Below are positions 11,005 to 22,280 of a DNA stretch of 64,000 bases, in pieces (the stretch's first letter is position 1; every line of letters begins with the position of its first letter). Source of the DNA: Sipunculus nudus (Eukaryota; Annelida; Sipuncula; Golfingiida; Sipunculidae); the NCBI GenBank assembly GCA_026874595.1, contig CM049312.1, positions 78,655,429 to 78,719,428 on the forward strand. The letters are read 5' to 3'. The translations under genes were made by a program, and so were the position numbers. A model generated the notes under the pieces. The model worked only from the letters and a program-made list of their open reading frames with translations, made no database searches and was not told where the DNA came from.

Positions 11005-11745
11005 AAAATAACACGGAACCTAATAACAACAGATCACGTAGTCGTGACGAGCATAAATTTTGTTATGGAGATAAAAAAAATCAGATTCTGTAACACTAGG
11101 CAGCGTGAAACGTCTGGATGAATGAATAAAGAAGTCAATGGTTTTTGTTAACAAATAATTATAATTTATTCTTAAAACAATCCTAACGTTACAAGAAACT
11201 AAATCAAAACAATTATACAGTATAACAATAGTACAACAGCAAATCAATACAATTACTCAGTATAATAAATAAAGTGCACAGTACCTGGATACCACCACTG
11301 TCACAGCGACAACAAGTCCTTTAAAACGTATAATCAAGATGAACAGTTCACAAAAATCTTCTCAGAGAATAACAGTCCAATTCAATTACAAAATAAGTCT
11401 GCTGTAATCCAAAATTGAAATTCTGGCAGTGATCCCAAAGGCAAACTGAAGACTATACAAAATCCGTTACAGATTCCTAAGAAGATAACCAGTAACTGCT
11501 GCAATTACCGGAAAGGTCCACCCTCTTCCGTGTACGTTGGAATATTTCTCTCTCTTCTCCCCCTCGGCTCTAAACACAGCCCCTAATTTATAGCTTATCA
11601 CCCCAAAGCCTAGAAACTTCTATTTCACGAACAATCCAAAGAACCCAACAATACATAATACACACGCGCCCAAAGAACAAAACAAGACACGCGCTCACAG
11701 AGCGCAAACAGCCCAGAATATTCCAGACGAGTGCTGTGTCTTTAC
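11005..11745 (+). mobile_element. solo-LTR-like element, forward copy
   Basis: The stretch aligns over roughly 730 bp with the reverse complement of 61425-62156. Shared blocks include CGGAACCTAAT.....ACAGATCACGTA, ATCAGATTCTGTAACACTAGGCAGCGTGAAA, TTTTTGTTAACAAATAA..ATAATTTATTCTTAAAACAA, CAGTACCT.GATACCA and CAGCCCCT.AAT.TA. The other copy begins TGTTACGG, and here a GTAACA occurs at 11853-11858, so a TG...CA long terminal repeat is plausible. No gag or pol frames lie on either side, hence solo LTR rather than a full element. A non-LTR dispersed repeat is the alternative. Confidence 0.7.
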
Positions 11746-12885
11746 ACGGCAGGGTTCACACGTGGGCGAGCACTCGGCCAGGCGACACTGCCATAGAAAC
11801 GAGCTATGCGTGCGCCCCACGAACCAAGTGTCAACAACACATGCAACAGACATCTGTAACAATGTACTTTGTATTTTTTTTCAAGTGTGTAATATATTTT
11901 TGTTCATCTATTCTGTCTGTCTGATTCCCCGTGTAAGCAGTTCATATCATCAAACCTTCTGTATGGGATGGGGATTATTGTAACTGTAGCCCCATCAATC
12001 ATGTTGGGCTGATTATAACTCCTGTGTCATTCGTCTGACAGGTCGTACACTACCTTGACGGATGACTCTGTATCTCCGACTGCTGAATAGTCCTAATGGA
12101 CAAGGTGTTCTTCAAGGACACTAGAGGATGCGGGAAGCTGACCAAGGATAATCAATTACCCCCCGCCGAGGTGATGCTTCAGGTGTCTGTATATGACACG
12201 CTCAGCGTGGTTAATGTGTCTAGAATAAATAAAAATGAACACGTCGTCTAACACATTAACAGGCACCAGGAATAAAAATCATAATAGGATATATTGTCGT
12301 TGGCTCATAATGGCCGTTTAAACTTTAGTTTTTGCCCTTTTCAGTGTTTCCAGAGGGATAATACACAGTGTATACCCATTGTTATTTGACTTAATTATAT
12401 TAAATAATACATGCACAAAACAACAATAGTTTTACGGGATCAAAGGGAACATTAAAGTATTTGTTAATTATTGGGGAATAATCTGAAAGGTCTTTATCTA
12501 TGATTTTCGAGTAACATAGAGTATATCGTATTTTATATATGATATTAAATGTAATTGGAAATTTTCAAATATACATTGGTGGGGGGGGGGAACTTTATGC
12601 TAGTTACAACCGAATTTTCTCACACATGGTAGGTATTGTTAGTATGTATAACAAAAAGCTTACGACTGTTCTGCTTTAGGTGCTGAATCGGTATATGGCT
12701 GATCTTAAACGAATGACAAGAGTATGACAAAAGTACATGGGTAACTAAAGTTCTATTTGAAAAAGAGAATGTTGCATTTATTTTTCTTAGTTTTCAAATA
12801 TTTTTTTTTTGTTTCAGATAACTGTTTGTATACTGTCTTATCAAATTCTGTATCTAAGTATGATCAATTGTAGAGTTCCAGTCCC
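11746..12885. other. no gene seen; G tract at 12580-12590
   Basis: Possible continuation of the LTR-like element to about 11858. Beyond it there are only short frames, a run of G at 12580-12590 and T-rich tracts. Confidence 0.4.
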
Positions 12886-12889
12886 ATTG

Positions 12890-13180
12890 GGACTATGTGT
12901 TTGGGCTGTAGCACCCACTCCCTATCATATTATTTGTATCCTATTGTCAACCAGGCCTGGTATCTACCGCACCTGCCAGTCCTGGATGGGTGATCTCGCT
13001 CATTGCTGGGCCATTCCTGGGGCACAGCCTTCACATTAAGCCTGAAGAGCGCTCAGTTTAGACTGGGAGCCGACCGTGAAAATTTTTCAACTCCTCGGAT
13101 GAGATTTCAACTCACGACCTCCCTGTTTTGGGTGTCCTGTGCTCACCTATTAGACCACATGAGCCGGTCTGTTACATCAA
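12890..13180 (-). mobile_element. tRNA-derived SINE, reverse copy
   Basis: On the minus strand the 5' part reads GGTCTAATAGGTGAGCAC (A-box-like) then GGTCGTGAGTTGAAATCTC (B-box-like), the split promoter of tRNA-derived SINEs. Next comes CACGGTCGGCTCCCAGTC. The remainder to 12890 shares words with 22035-22215 (for example GC.CC..ACTAC.GCACCTGC), which is also followed by an A-box-like stretch. Confidence 0.65.
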
Positions 13181-13189
13181 ATCAAAAGT

Positions 13190-14085
13190 TATTTCTATTG
13201 ATTGCCAGTTGATTTTGTATTTATACCGGGTGTTGCTGTGACATGAAAAGCGGCGCCTATATAAACAACGACGCTTGCCCCCTGGCGATCCATTAGAAGG
13301 TTGTCTGGTGTATTAGACAAACCTGTCAATCACCGCAGCCATCATAATTACCACAGGGAATTGAGAATTGATTTCCAAATTAGACTTCTGTCCCAGAATA
13401 AAAGGTGCGACTTACAGGTGAACGTGTCTCAATAGTATGTGGAATGTGGTATAGTGGGTTTGTAGCAAGGGCCCCGGGCCATTTTGTCCGGGAGTTACGA
13501 GCCAAAATGACAGCAAAGGTGACGAAATGTTAGGTCTGATATTACATTTTTGGTGCCATCCTCATTTGCATTTGATGCTATTATAAACTAAATAAAATAT
13601 TTAAAATGTGAACGTGAGACACGTACTACAATTAAGGATGTTTCGCTTTATTTTGTTGGTAATATACAGATTAAGTCTATTTTATATTGTGTGCAAACTA
13701 TGTATACATATATGTATGTGTGTGTTTATGTATAAATAATGTCAAGACCACCTAATGCTCTAAACTCCTGGATCAAACGACTTGCTACTGAGTCAAAAAA
13801 AGCACTTCCTTCTGTCCAAATATCGCAGTTCTAATATTAATGAGACACTATGATGCTAAGTTTACTTAGTTTAAGTTTACTTACTAAGTTTAATGCCACG
13901 ATATCAGCAGAAGCTAACAAAAGCCCTCAGCAGAGAGAATAGTGTGTATGGGTGGTAAGAGTAACAATTCGGCTTTTTAAAATTACCTTAGCTGATTTCA
14001 AAAGCCGAAGCGTAGTGAATGAACATTATGGCCACCTGGTATCCGATTTACATTCATTCTTATCATATGGCTAATTTCTTGCCTC
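13190..14085. other. no gene seen
   Basis: A local near-palindromic duplication, CTAAGTTTACTTAGTTTAAG..TTACTTACTAAG, lies at 13857-13892. No coding or element evidence otherwise. Confidence 0.4.
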
Positions 14086-14089
14086 TGCC

Positions 14090-14290
14090 AGAGGGGTATG
14101 CGTTTACTCCCGTTCGTGTAGTGGTGTGTTTGAGAGTGTTTGAGGGTGTGTGTTAGGGTGTGCGGGTGTGTGCGTGTGTTTGTTCACAAAATATGAGCCA
14201 ATTTCCGAAGTGCTCTAAACATCTTATGGGACTCCGTTCATGATTGCGTGAGTTATGTTGTAAACAAACACACACGTGAATAATCGCGTA
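14090..14290 (+). mobile_element. GTTCATGATTGCGTGAG-family fragment
   Basis: The block CTCCGTTCATGATTGCGTGAGTTATGTTGTAAACAAACACACACG is the conserved end segment also seen at 22956-23020, 53767-53832 and 62206-62283. Upstream is a GT-rich stretch (14120-14190). The CCTCCGCC end is not evident in this copy (GCCAGAGGGG is in its place). Confidence 0.6.
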
Positions 14291-14509
14291 CCGACCTGGC
14301 ACAGACAATCATTATACTAATGTGACGTTTGTAAACTCACAGCGACGCCAGCTATATATGGTGTACATATAGGCTTGATCTAAGTGATCGATAAAATTAA
14401 TTATTTACTGATAGACATTAAAGTCGATTTACAGTCTGTGATAGGAACAAAACGAAAAATTTTACAAACTTCACATTTATGTTTACAACTGCAACTACAT
14501 AACTGCACG

Positions 14510-14982
14510 TTAAAGCTAGATATACACTGATCTTTTCCGAAAAAATTCATGTGGTTCCAGGATTACTCTCCTTACTTATTAATAAAATGTAGGTAATCCC
14601 TGACAAGTAAAGATCTTATAAAGCCTCTGTGACGGATGTGTGATCTTGTTTATTTGCAAGCTGTAAATATACATGGTACATGCCCCACTGTTTAAGAGAA
14701 AACGACATGTAAATGAAATGTGGTTCTTTGCATATGTGCGAAAGCTGAAAAGACATATAGTTGCAAAATGTCCTTTGCAAAACTATTGTTCGACCTGACT
14801 TGCCGCCAGATTTCATTGATGAATAAGTTTAGATTATTCTGGCAGCTCCGCACATATTATAAACAAGCGGATTTAAACAACACGTGCAGTATGATGAACC
14901 TTTCTAGGTTATTTTTTTATATAAAAGGTTACAGGTATTACCTTTATCAATGGACGTCAGATATCTGAATAGGACCCTTTAA
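14510..14982 (+). mobile_element. element B, copy 1, flanked by TTAA
   Basis: TTAA at 14510-14513 and 14979-14982 bound a 473-bp unit that aligns with 32920-33395 (476 bp). Shared blocks: CTTATAA.GCCT.TGTG..GGATGT, GACTTGC.GCCAGAT, TTATT.T.GCAG.TCC.CACATATTATAAACA and GG.CCCTTTAA at the right end. No coding capacity. The same TTAA rule as element A suggests a shared mobilising activity. Confidence 0.8.
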
Positions 14983-15815
14983 GGTATACACTTCCACAAA
15001 AAGCGACACTCCACGGATCATTAACTCCCTGGAATTTATTCCCCTGTTGTAGTTGGCATTTGAGTCAGGTCGGTCTTTCTGTCTTTTTGTACATTAATAG
15101 TTTTTTGTTGCGATAAATATTCCTTAGTTTTGGATCCCATATAATATTAAAATTAAATTTTGCTTTTTACCTGTTGATGCTGTTGCCTTTTTGACTCTTT
15201 GGATAGCCCAACTACACCCCCCCCCCCCCCACATCCACCCGGGCACGCTGGTGGTTAGATTCGGCTCTCTGCTTGGCTTGGTGGTATCTCCCTCCACGCC
15301 AATCAAAATTTACGTCAGTCAGTGTCCGAGGAATGGGTCTCCAGCCCTTCCAATTCGAGCTCTCGAACAACTTGAAACACCTTCAGTCTGGCATTCCCGA
15401 AGATCTCATTTGATTTCATCAAGCGTCTGATAAAATTATTGGTTACATAAACCCTTGTCTATAAGTCCAGTCAGGTTAAAAAGTTACCAAATATTGATAA
15501 ATATTGATAAATATTGTGTTATATGAATAGCGAACCATTTGCCTATTGTCTTAGACTAGAAACTGGTCCAGTATGAATCATCGATTAAATCTTATGATAA
15601 AATTAATAAATCAACTAATTAAAATGAATGTTCCAAACTTTGAGATAATATGGGAAAAATAATATACTGAATGTACATAACTGATAATTTTATAATTTTT
15701 ACTTTATTCACACTTTATTCACCCTTTTGTTTTTTTAATAAATATTTAGTGTGAAAGTAATTTTAAAATCATGAAAAATATTAGTCATGTTTACATCCAG
15801 TTTCATTACCGTACA

Positions 15816-15818
<3 letters not shown>
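14983..15818. other. no supported gene; C tract at 15216-15230
   Basis: A 79-codon plus frame (15191-15430) spans the C tract and has no supporting motif or splice site. A short tandem of AAATATTGAT lies at 15488-15515. Confidence 0.4.

Positions 15819-15870
<52 letters not shown>
15819..15870 (+). repeat. (CT)n microsatellite
   Basis: About 26 uninterrupted CT units. Confidence 0.95.
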
Positions 15871-15874
<4 letters not shown>

Positions 15875-16036
15875 TTCTTGTAACAATTTATACACAATAA
15901 GAGATATCGTGAACTTTATTTATCTAATTGTCACAGGAAAACTAAGAAATTAAGGATAATGCAATCATAGATTCCAAAGAAATGATTAATTAGTGAATCT
16001 TCTCTCTTGCTCTCAGTCTTAAAATATTCTGGGTTG

Positions 16037-16037
<1 letters not shown>

Positions 16038-16093
<56 letters not shown>

Positions 16094-16175
16094 ATATATA
16101 TATATATATATTATATATGTGTGTCTGTGTGTGTCTGTACTCTTTGGCCAGCGTGTATGACCCCCCCCCCCCCCT
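16038..16175 (+). repeat. compound (TC)n-(TA)n-(GT)n array with C tract
   Basis: About 26 TC units (16038-16089), then TA units (16092-16117), short GT units and, after a spacer, a run of about 14 C at 16161-16174. The C tract is followed by CCTGCCTACGCCCCTG, a motif that recurs in other element ends in this window (42599-42613, 49193-49206). Confidence 0.9.
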
Positions 16176-16239
16176 CCAACCAACCCCGAGGCACTTCCTT
16201 TACGAAAATCCTGCCTACGCCCCTGCGCCACGCCTAAAC

Positions 16240-17295
16240 CTCACATTGTAGTTGGATAAAGGGTGGTTTACGAATACTAAATAATACACGTGAGTAGAAA
16301 AAAGATACCATGCAGCGACGAAACTTAAGTGCCGTTTAGATATAGATTTTCCTGGAAACAAAATATAACTCTCGTTCATGTAATAACCAAATCATCAAGA
16401 AATTGCTGGTCCTTCTGATAATGTCGTCATAATTGCCCGGTATCAGCGGAGTAGGGGACTTAAGAAGCAGACATTAATGTGCGAATTATGAGATAAATCA
16501 CAAAGCCCTCATCCACAAGAGGACTCGTTTCGGCTTGTAATTGCGCAGCTTCCAGTGTTGTCAAGTACTCTAATAACTGCCTGCTAGAATATGAAAAAGC
16601 GCCAAACGCATAGCCATTTAAGGGTAATGTGGTCAGTCTGTTTCACTGTGCTCCTTTTTTATTATGAAATCAGATGTATATCTTAACTTCAACTGGCTGA
16701 ATGATTCAACCTAAATACCCGTATATATACGTACTTGGTTCCTAGCTCACTCGTATTCACTAACCCGGCTTACTTTAGTCTGGAAGTAGTATGTTTTGCG
16801 TCCGCTTTAAATAAGTTTAATCGTCTTATTTATTAAAACTTGAGTTTACTGTTCTCATTTGGGTATTAATCCGATTTACTGTGCAGCAAAAAGTGAAATT
16901 TCCTTGGAAGGATTTGGTCAGATGGTAGCAAAACCGGTCTTACGCAGACCAGAAACAGAATCGCCTGTATGCACTAGAAATTGGTTTATTGTAAAATGGA
17001 CTGAAATAAATCGAACTACTCTAGGCCCCTTTCAAATTCAGTCCCGAATCCCCCCGTTGATCTGTAACATATCTTATTTATCTAATTCTTTTCTCATTTA
17101 TTCGTGATTAATTTTCATTTTTCATATTTCTGTTTTATTCCCTAGTAATTAGATTATTAGGCTTTCCACAGTTTATCGCTTGCATTTCATAAATTGTGTA
17201 TATTAATGAATAAATGTCTGAACTGCTTTGTTTAGATAGCATTACATTCTAGGCCCTGTAAATTTATTTAAAGAAAGCCAAAGTGTCATGTTTTC
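16240..17295. other. no supported gene
   Basis: An 82-codon plus frame (16859-17107) has ordinary residue composition but no acceptor or donor of quality and no family motif; left unassigned. Confidence 0.35.
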
Positions 17296-17299
17296 ATGG

Positions 17300-17400
17300 C
17301 TGGGATTGGGGTCGACCGTGCAGAATCTCACGGATCTTCGGCTGATATTCCAACTCACGATCCTTACTCTGTTGTGTCCTGTGCGCCGAGGCCGGTAAAA
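17300..17400 (-). mobile_element. tRNA-derived SINE fragment, reverse copy
   Basis: Reverse complement reads GCACAGGACACAACAGAGTAAGGATCGTGAGTTGG (B-box-like GATCGTGAGTTGGAAT) and then GATTCTGCACGGTCGACCC, matching the B-box half of the SINE at 13060-13180 and 26700-26800. Confidence 0.65.
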
Positions 17401-18280
17401 CGCAAATAAGAGACTTGAACATATAAATCATTTTACCCCTACTCTTATAATTAAAAGATGATATTTTACATGTTTTAAATGTAGATGCGCATTTTTACCA
17501 TCAACATGATTAATTTATATATATGTTCCACTTTATATCCTAAACTTAGAGAAAAATAAATATTAAACCTTTTATAAATATATATTAAATTTTCACAAAA
17601 ATAATGCACAAATTTAAAAATTTTCAAATACCCTCAACCGCAACCCAGTATTAGCGCCCCTGTTATTGAATTTCTGGATCCGCCACTGAAATTAACGGAC
17701 CACAATAGACCGAACTGATGCGGATTAGTGGCCAAGTGCGAACATAGTAAACCGATTTATGATCCGGATTGTTTGCTATTGGGATACGTCCAATGTTCTT
17801 TTTAAACATGGAATTCTATAATTCACCAACTTGGCTTTACTTGGACACGGTAACACAAGAGTTGCTTCAAAGCTACTCAAGCCATTCTGGTTTATTCTCA
17901 GTGGATACGGGTCCTATCCCAAACGAACTGTCAAACAGACAAAATTCCCTTAATTAATCTGAATATCGTACGCTTTTTAAGCTCAGGCTAATTCTTTCTT
18001 AGCCATGACAACATGACACTCAGGCCTTCGGAAATAAACTGATAGGGTCTGGAGTCATGATGGCAGTCACAACAGAATGCCCATTCTAAGGGTCGGATCA
18101 AAATATTTCCTGTCTGGTATTATTTGGCATCACAGGCTTATAAAGTCGTATTATATGTGCTTAATATCGAAGAAGAAATGTTTTTACACAAAAATAATAA
18201 CATTTATTACCTCCTTTCATCACTGTGGCACCGATTCACGTGAAGCGGTACTTCACATTCAAAACCTAAGGTGTCATGGC
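17401..18280. other. no supported gene; one weak plus-strand frame
   Basis: An ATG-started frame at 17793-17957 (54 codons, containing NSPTWLYLDTVTQELLQSYS) reads plausibly but lacks convincing splice sites. TGGATCCGCCACTG at 17675-17688 resembles the end of the element at 54008-54283. Confidence 0.3.
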
Positions 18281-18300
18281 GCCGTCGTGTATGTAAACTT

Positions 18301-18336
18301 GGAAGTCGGAAGCCGGAAGCCGGAAGCCGGAAACCA
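18301..18336 (+). repeat. 7-bp tandem repeat GGAAGCC
   Basis: Five units of GGAAGYC/GGAAACC lie just inside the left arm of the 2.6-kb element. The right arm has only about two units (GGAAGTCCGAAGTCGGAAGC on the reverse strand), so the array expanded after insertion or differs between ends. Confidence 0.85.
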
Positions 18337-19204
18337 AGGAATTGTCTTATAAATAAGGCAGTTTAAAGCATATACAAAATGCTAACGTTTCAATACCGTT
18401 TTGTTTTTCCCCGATAGAATAAGATCTTTATTATCATTCTGTGAAGAATAATAGTGACCCATTCTTTAATCTGAACGTTATGGACGATTTTGTGCTCGGA
18501 AGCCATCTTGGAAGTCAGTCAGAAGTGCTGGGATGTAATTCAATGTGTATAACTCGGAAATCACAGAGACGCACTGGTTAAGTTTTGGTCAGTTAAGAGC
18601 CACAGTTTCATTATAATTATAGTTGCATGCATATATTAAAATTGCTTATGCATGATTCTGCTTTTAATGAGTGTATAATACAATAAATGATACATAATCG
18701 GAAAACTATAAGTTCTCAATTTTTTTATTTGTTAACTAAATATATATATATACATATGTGTGGGTGAATTTTCACGTAATATTTTTCACCCCATCTAGAG
18801 CCATATTTTTTTAAAGATATAATTTATATTTACATGGGGAGGGTATGGGAAGGGATTAATTTTTAAAATATGCAATGTAAATTGTCAATGACATTTTGAG
18901 GCACCTTAAACAAATGATTATGAAGATTTTCTGCTGTGCAACTATTCTCCTACATGTTTTTGAACAATATATTCAAAATTTAGGTTGTTGGGCTTTACTA
19001 TCTTTATTTCTATTTAATTACAGTATAAACTGGAAAGTCCAAATATTCAAAAGTTCGGAACATGTTAATGTCATTGAGGAAATGCGCGTCTATACATTTA
19101 TAATTTGCAAAATGTCACTATTTAAATGTAGCACTCGTTGTAAAATAATTAATATGTTTAAGTCTTATGACAATCTTTGCATTTTACCGACTTTTGTGAT
19201 ATGT

Positions 19205-19330
19205 GTGCTCCCAGGCTCGGACAGCAGAGCACAGTGTGTGAGTCTGAGTATTAGTCGAGGAGGCGTGAGATTTTCACGGTCGATCCAACCCCGAGCTGAG
19301 CTCTGTGGGGAGACCGTGCATGACTCACAC
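19205..19330 (+). mobile_element. SINE-like fragment inside the 2.6-kb element
   Basis: CAGAGCACAGTGTGTGAGTC followed by GAGGAGGCGTGAGATTTTCACGGTCG resembles the A-box to post-B-box part of the window's SINE (compare AGAGCACAGGAG and GGTGAGGGTTTCCCGGTCGG at 26723-26790), with the B box degraded. A G tract (19339-19355) follows. Confidence 0.45.
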
Positions 19331-19700
19331 GGTAATGCGGGGGGGGGGGGGGGGGTTGATTCCCTGGTTTGACCAAGAAAAGTGTGATAACGGAAAGACT
19401 CCCTCTCTCAATACACTAGTATATATTTGGATGCTCTCTTAGTGGAGTAAATCAACAACTTATGAATTGGAGAGTAAAAAATATAATAATGAAATTGCTA
19501 GAGAATAAAAAAGTAATCTGAAAAAGAAATGAAAATTGATTACGAATAAATGGGAAAAGAACTCGATAAAATGATAGATATTACGTCTGAACGGGCTTGC
19601 GCACTTTATGGATGCACCACTGAATAATAAATATTGTATAATAAACCCTAATACGGCATTAAAAATACAGTTACAAATTACGATGTCATTCAAAATAAAA

Positions 19701-19758
19701 ACAGTAATATATTTTCCATACGTTGAACAACAGTAATATATTTTCCATACGTTGAACA
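19701..19758 (+). repeat. exact 29-bp tandem duplication
   Basis: The unit ACAGTAATATATTTTCCATACGTTGAACA appears as two consecutive, identical copies (positions 19701-19729 and 19730-19758). A very recent local duplication. Confidence 0.95.
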
Positions 19759-20939
19759 AAAATTTGAAAATTCAATATATCCCAGTAGGTCATCGCTTGA
19801 ACAATTATACATGTATCATATACAAAACGAAATGTCTTTCAATATGTTAGTTTCTACGATATTTAAAAAAAAATTAAATATATCTTAGAAAAGGGATACA
19901 ACAGTCAAGATAATATATAAAATACTAATACATGTATGATTATAAAATCTGATCGATTCGTATATTTAAGTAAACAATTTTTTTCAAAAACTAAAATTGA
20001 TTCTTGTTCAAGTTTTTAACTCTTTCTTTCAAACTTTTTCAATCTTGGTTTTTATATATAAAAAATTCACTCCTGATGTTGATAAATCAAGTTAGCTATT
20101 TACCGCTAAGATAAATATTTCAATTACAAATATTAATTATTCCCATTCTACTTTTGCTGTATAGTAATTTTTGATCTTTATAAAAATCCATGCATCTGAA
20201 TATTCCGTGTATACTCACTATTTTTATTTACTCTTATATTTTTTATCCTTAGAAACAAAATTAACCGGATTTTAGTAGGAATTCTCGATACAGTAGTACC
20301 GTGCGCTTTCGGACATCTTTCTCTAGTAGTTGCTGTAATAGTTGCTGGTATCAGGTTCTATAATTAAACAGAATTTTTTATATCTATAAACTATTGCTCT
20401 GTAAACATTTATTTTTAAATATTTACTGAACTTTTTTCCACCAACATAAAATACGGTAACAGCGTAAAATATTCATGAGTTAATATAATCTTGTTTTACA
20501 AAATGAAATAAAATATCAATATAATATATTATAAAAAACAGCATGAATGTTACAAAACAGATTGAGTTTATGAAAAATATGTCAGATTGAAATAATTAAA
20601 AATGCTTGACACGTTTGTTGACGATATAATGACCAGTGCATTAGCCATTACTGGCTTCCGAGTTTTACCGTTTGGACCATAACCGGGCATTTCTGAGAAA
20701 AAATAGTCTATAACTTCAGATAGATAACTTTGATTTTTACATAATGATAGAAAAGACCTTATTCTATCAATAAAAATAAAATGGTACTTTCTATTGATGT
20801 AGTAGCATTTTATTCATGCTTCGATCATTGCTTTATTAAAAAAAAAAATCCTTGCTTCCGACTTCGGACTTCCAAGTTTTACACATAGCCGTTTGGGAAT
20901 CCCCTACCGGAATTTATGGTTCTCCCGCTGACAGACGTG

Positions 20940-20997
20940 GAGACGAGTTTTTCGAGTAAAACCAGCCTCGGAATTAAAAACTGCTGTACGAATACAC
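20940..20997 (+). other. possible 5' exon ending at a GTAAGT donor
   Basis: A consensus donor GTAAGT starts at 20998, and a strong acceptor (TTTTTGTCTTAACTCAG) ends at 21069, defining a possible 72-bp intron. The sequence upstream has stops in all frames, so it would be untranslated leader. It lies about 50 bp outside the right arm of the 2.6-kb element. Confidence 0.3.
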
Positions 20998-21073
20998 GTA
21001 AGTCAACCGTGGATGTAATAATTATTATTTTCCCCCAACAGAATAACGTCACTTTTTGTCTTAACTCAGGAAA

Positions 21074-21232
21074 ATGACAGTTCGAAAAGTAGATGAAAAT
21101 GGAAAAGTAGTGTCAGAAATGGCGTGCACATCTGCACATACTAGAATAGATGCGAACCCAATAGCTTGTACTGTCACCCCATCGTCTTCAGTTCATCAAA
21201 AATCGACGTTTGGGGTGACAAGCTGTCGCTAA
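21074..21232 (+). CDS. small ORF of 52 residues after a strong acceptor
   Basis: Five bases after the acceptor at 21069 an ATG opens a 52-codon frame: MTVRKVDENGKVVSEMACTS, then HTRIDANPIACTVTP and ending TFGVTSCR before TAA. The residue mix is polar and balanced, unlike the AT-driven frames around it. There are four cysteines and no signal peptide or membrane segment. Either this is a complete short protein, the first coding exon of a longer one, or a chance frame. No homologue is recognised. Confidence 0.35.
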   Translation: MTVRKVDENGKVVSEMACTSAHTRIDANPIACTVTPSSSVHQKSTFGVTSCR

Positions 21233-22030
21233 TTCTTTCTTTGCAAATATTGTAAACGCTTTTACGCTCACCATCTTGCATACAGATCAAAACCCGAATG
21301 TCACAAGTCGCATGTCGGAAGGTTATACCACTAGCACAATTACGTCCACACGGAGTGTGAGCACATTAGTCAGTTTTATTAACGTGATTGTCACATGCTT
21401 GTAGTTTTTGGAATCGATGGCTTTTTGGATACTTTTAGAGTAATAAAACGTAATTCTTATTTGTAGCTCACAGCAATCTCTCGTATATTAAACCTTCTTG
21501 TGACGATTAATCAGTTATATAGATAATTTTTCGTTCTTTCATAGTCGATTAAATCAGTTACATTTTGTGCAATCACTTATCGCAATCGCTGCAAGCTCAT
21601 GAAAAAAAAATCCATTATCTGGAGAAAACATCTTCCAGTTCTCCAAATATCATACGGAAGAAGGAACAACAAAACGTAGCAACTCACGTTAAAACTGAAT
21701 ATTTAATATCGGACAAATAAGCGTCATCAACCCAGTTGTAACGTTGAACTTTCAGTGTTACAATTTGTTAACTGATTTTTGTTGTTTTAAAATCAATAAA
21801 CAATCGGTTGTCGGTAGCTTTCATTTATCCAAAACGCTTAAAAAACAATTACTTGAACAAATATTTTTAAATCTATATGAGCTATTCATCAGATAAGATT
21901 TCTTACCTGCATGGATGCTTCCAATTTAAACTAAGGTGGTTCGAGGACAATTTATGCAGGCAACTCCGGAGATATTTTCTGCATTTCTTTTTTATTTTAT
22001 TTTCTTTCTCTTTTATCATTTTTGAAGGAG
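21233..22030. other. no supported gene
   Basis: AT-rich. A 70-codon plus frame at 21877-22089 overlaps a T-rich tract and the SINE-like block and is not supported. Confidence 0.35.
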
Positions 22031-22034
22031 AAAG

Positions 22035-22280
22035 CTGTGTTTATCTGCAGAATTCAGTTTTGGTTTGGACCTGTGTGACCGGACAGTAGCACTCGCTTCC
22101 TGTCCTTTATACCACAGTGTCGATAGCCTTGGCCCGATAACTACTGCACCTGCGGGTCTATGGTGTGTATTCTCTCTAATATAGATCATTACATAGTAGC
22201 TCACCCAGGTTGGGGCTGACCGATCCTCGGTGAGGAAGACTGAGCCCTGTGCTCTAACCCTACACAAATAGCCGGTTTTG
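22035..22280 (-). mobile_element. SINE-like element, reverse copy, B box lost
   Basis: The reverse complement starts CCGGCTATTTGTGTAGGGTTAGAGCACAGGGCTCAG, with GGGTTAGAGCACAGGGC equivalent to the A-box end of the SINE at 58985-59010. Downstream the sequence shares several words with 12890-13000. The B box is degraded. Confidence 0.5.

Larger units (their letters stand above)
18281..20893. mobile_element. 2.6-kb element with ~245-bp terminal inverted repeats
   Basis: The left arm (18281-18525) and the reverse complement of the right arm (20648-20893) match in order: TGTAAACTTGGAAGTC.GAAG, AT...AAAATGCTA, TTTTGTTTTT-like T-rich block, GATAGAATAAG.TCTTT...TATCATT.TGT, and CTCGGAAGCCA near the inner end. 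The interior is AT-rich and has no transposase-like frame; a 158-codon plus frame (18896-19372) overlaps a SINE fragment and is not convincing. A non-autonomous DNA transposon is the simplest reading. Target-site duplication was not resolved. Confidence 0.75.

Noticed and set aside
13416-13480. minus-strand GTAAGT with an open frame upstream
   Set aside because: The preceding sequence has no acceptor and its open frame is short and GC-biased by a GGGCCCCGGGCC palindrome.
18896-19372. 158-codon plus frame, the longest in the window
   Set aside because: Runs from AT-rich element interior into a SINE fragment and a G tract; no domain, no splice support. It lies inside a non-autonomous element.
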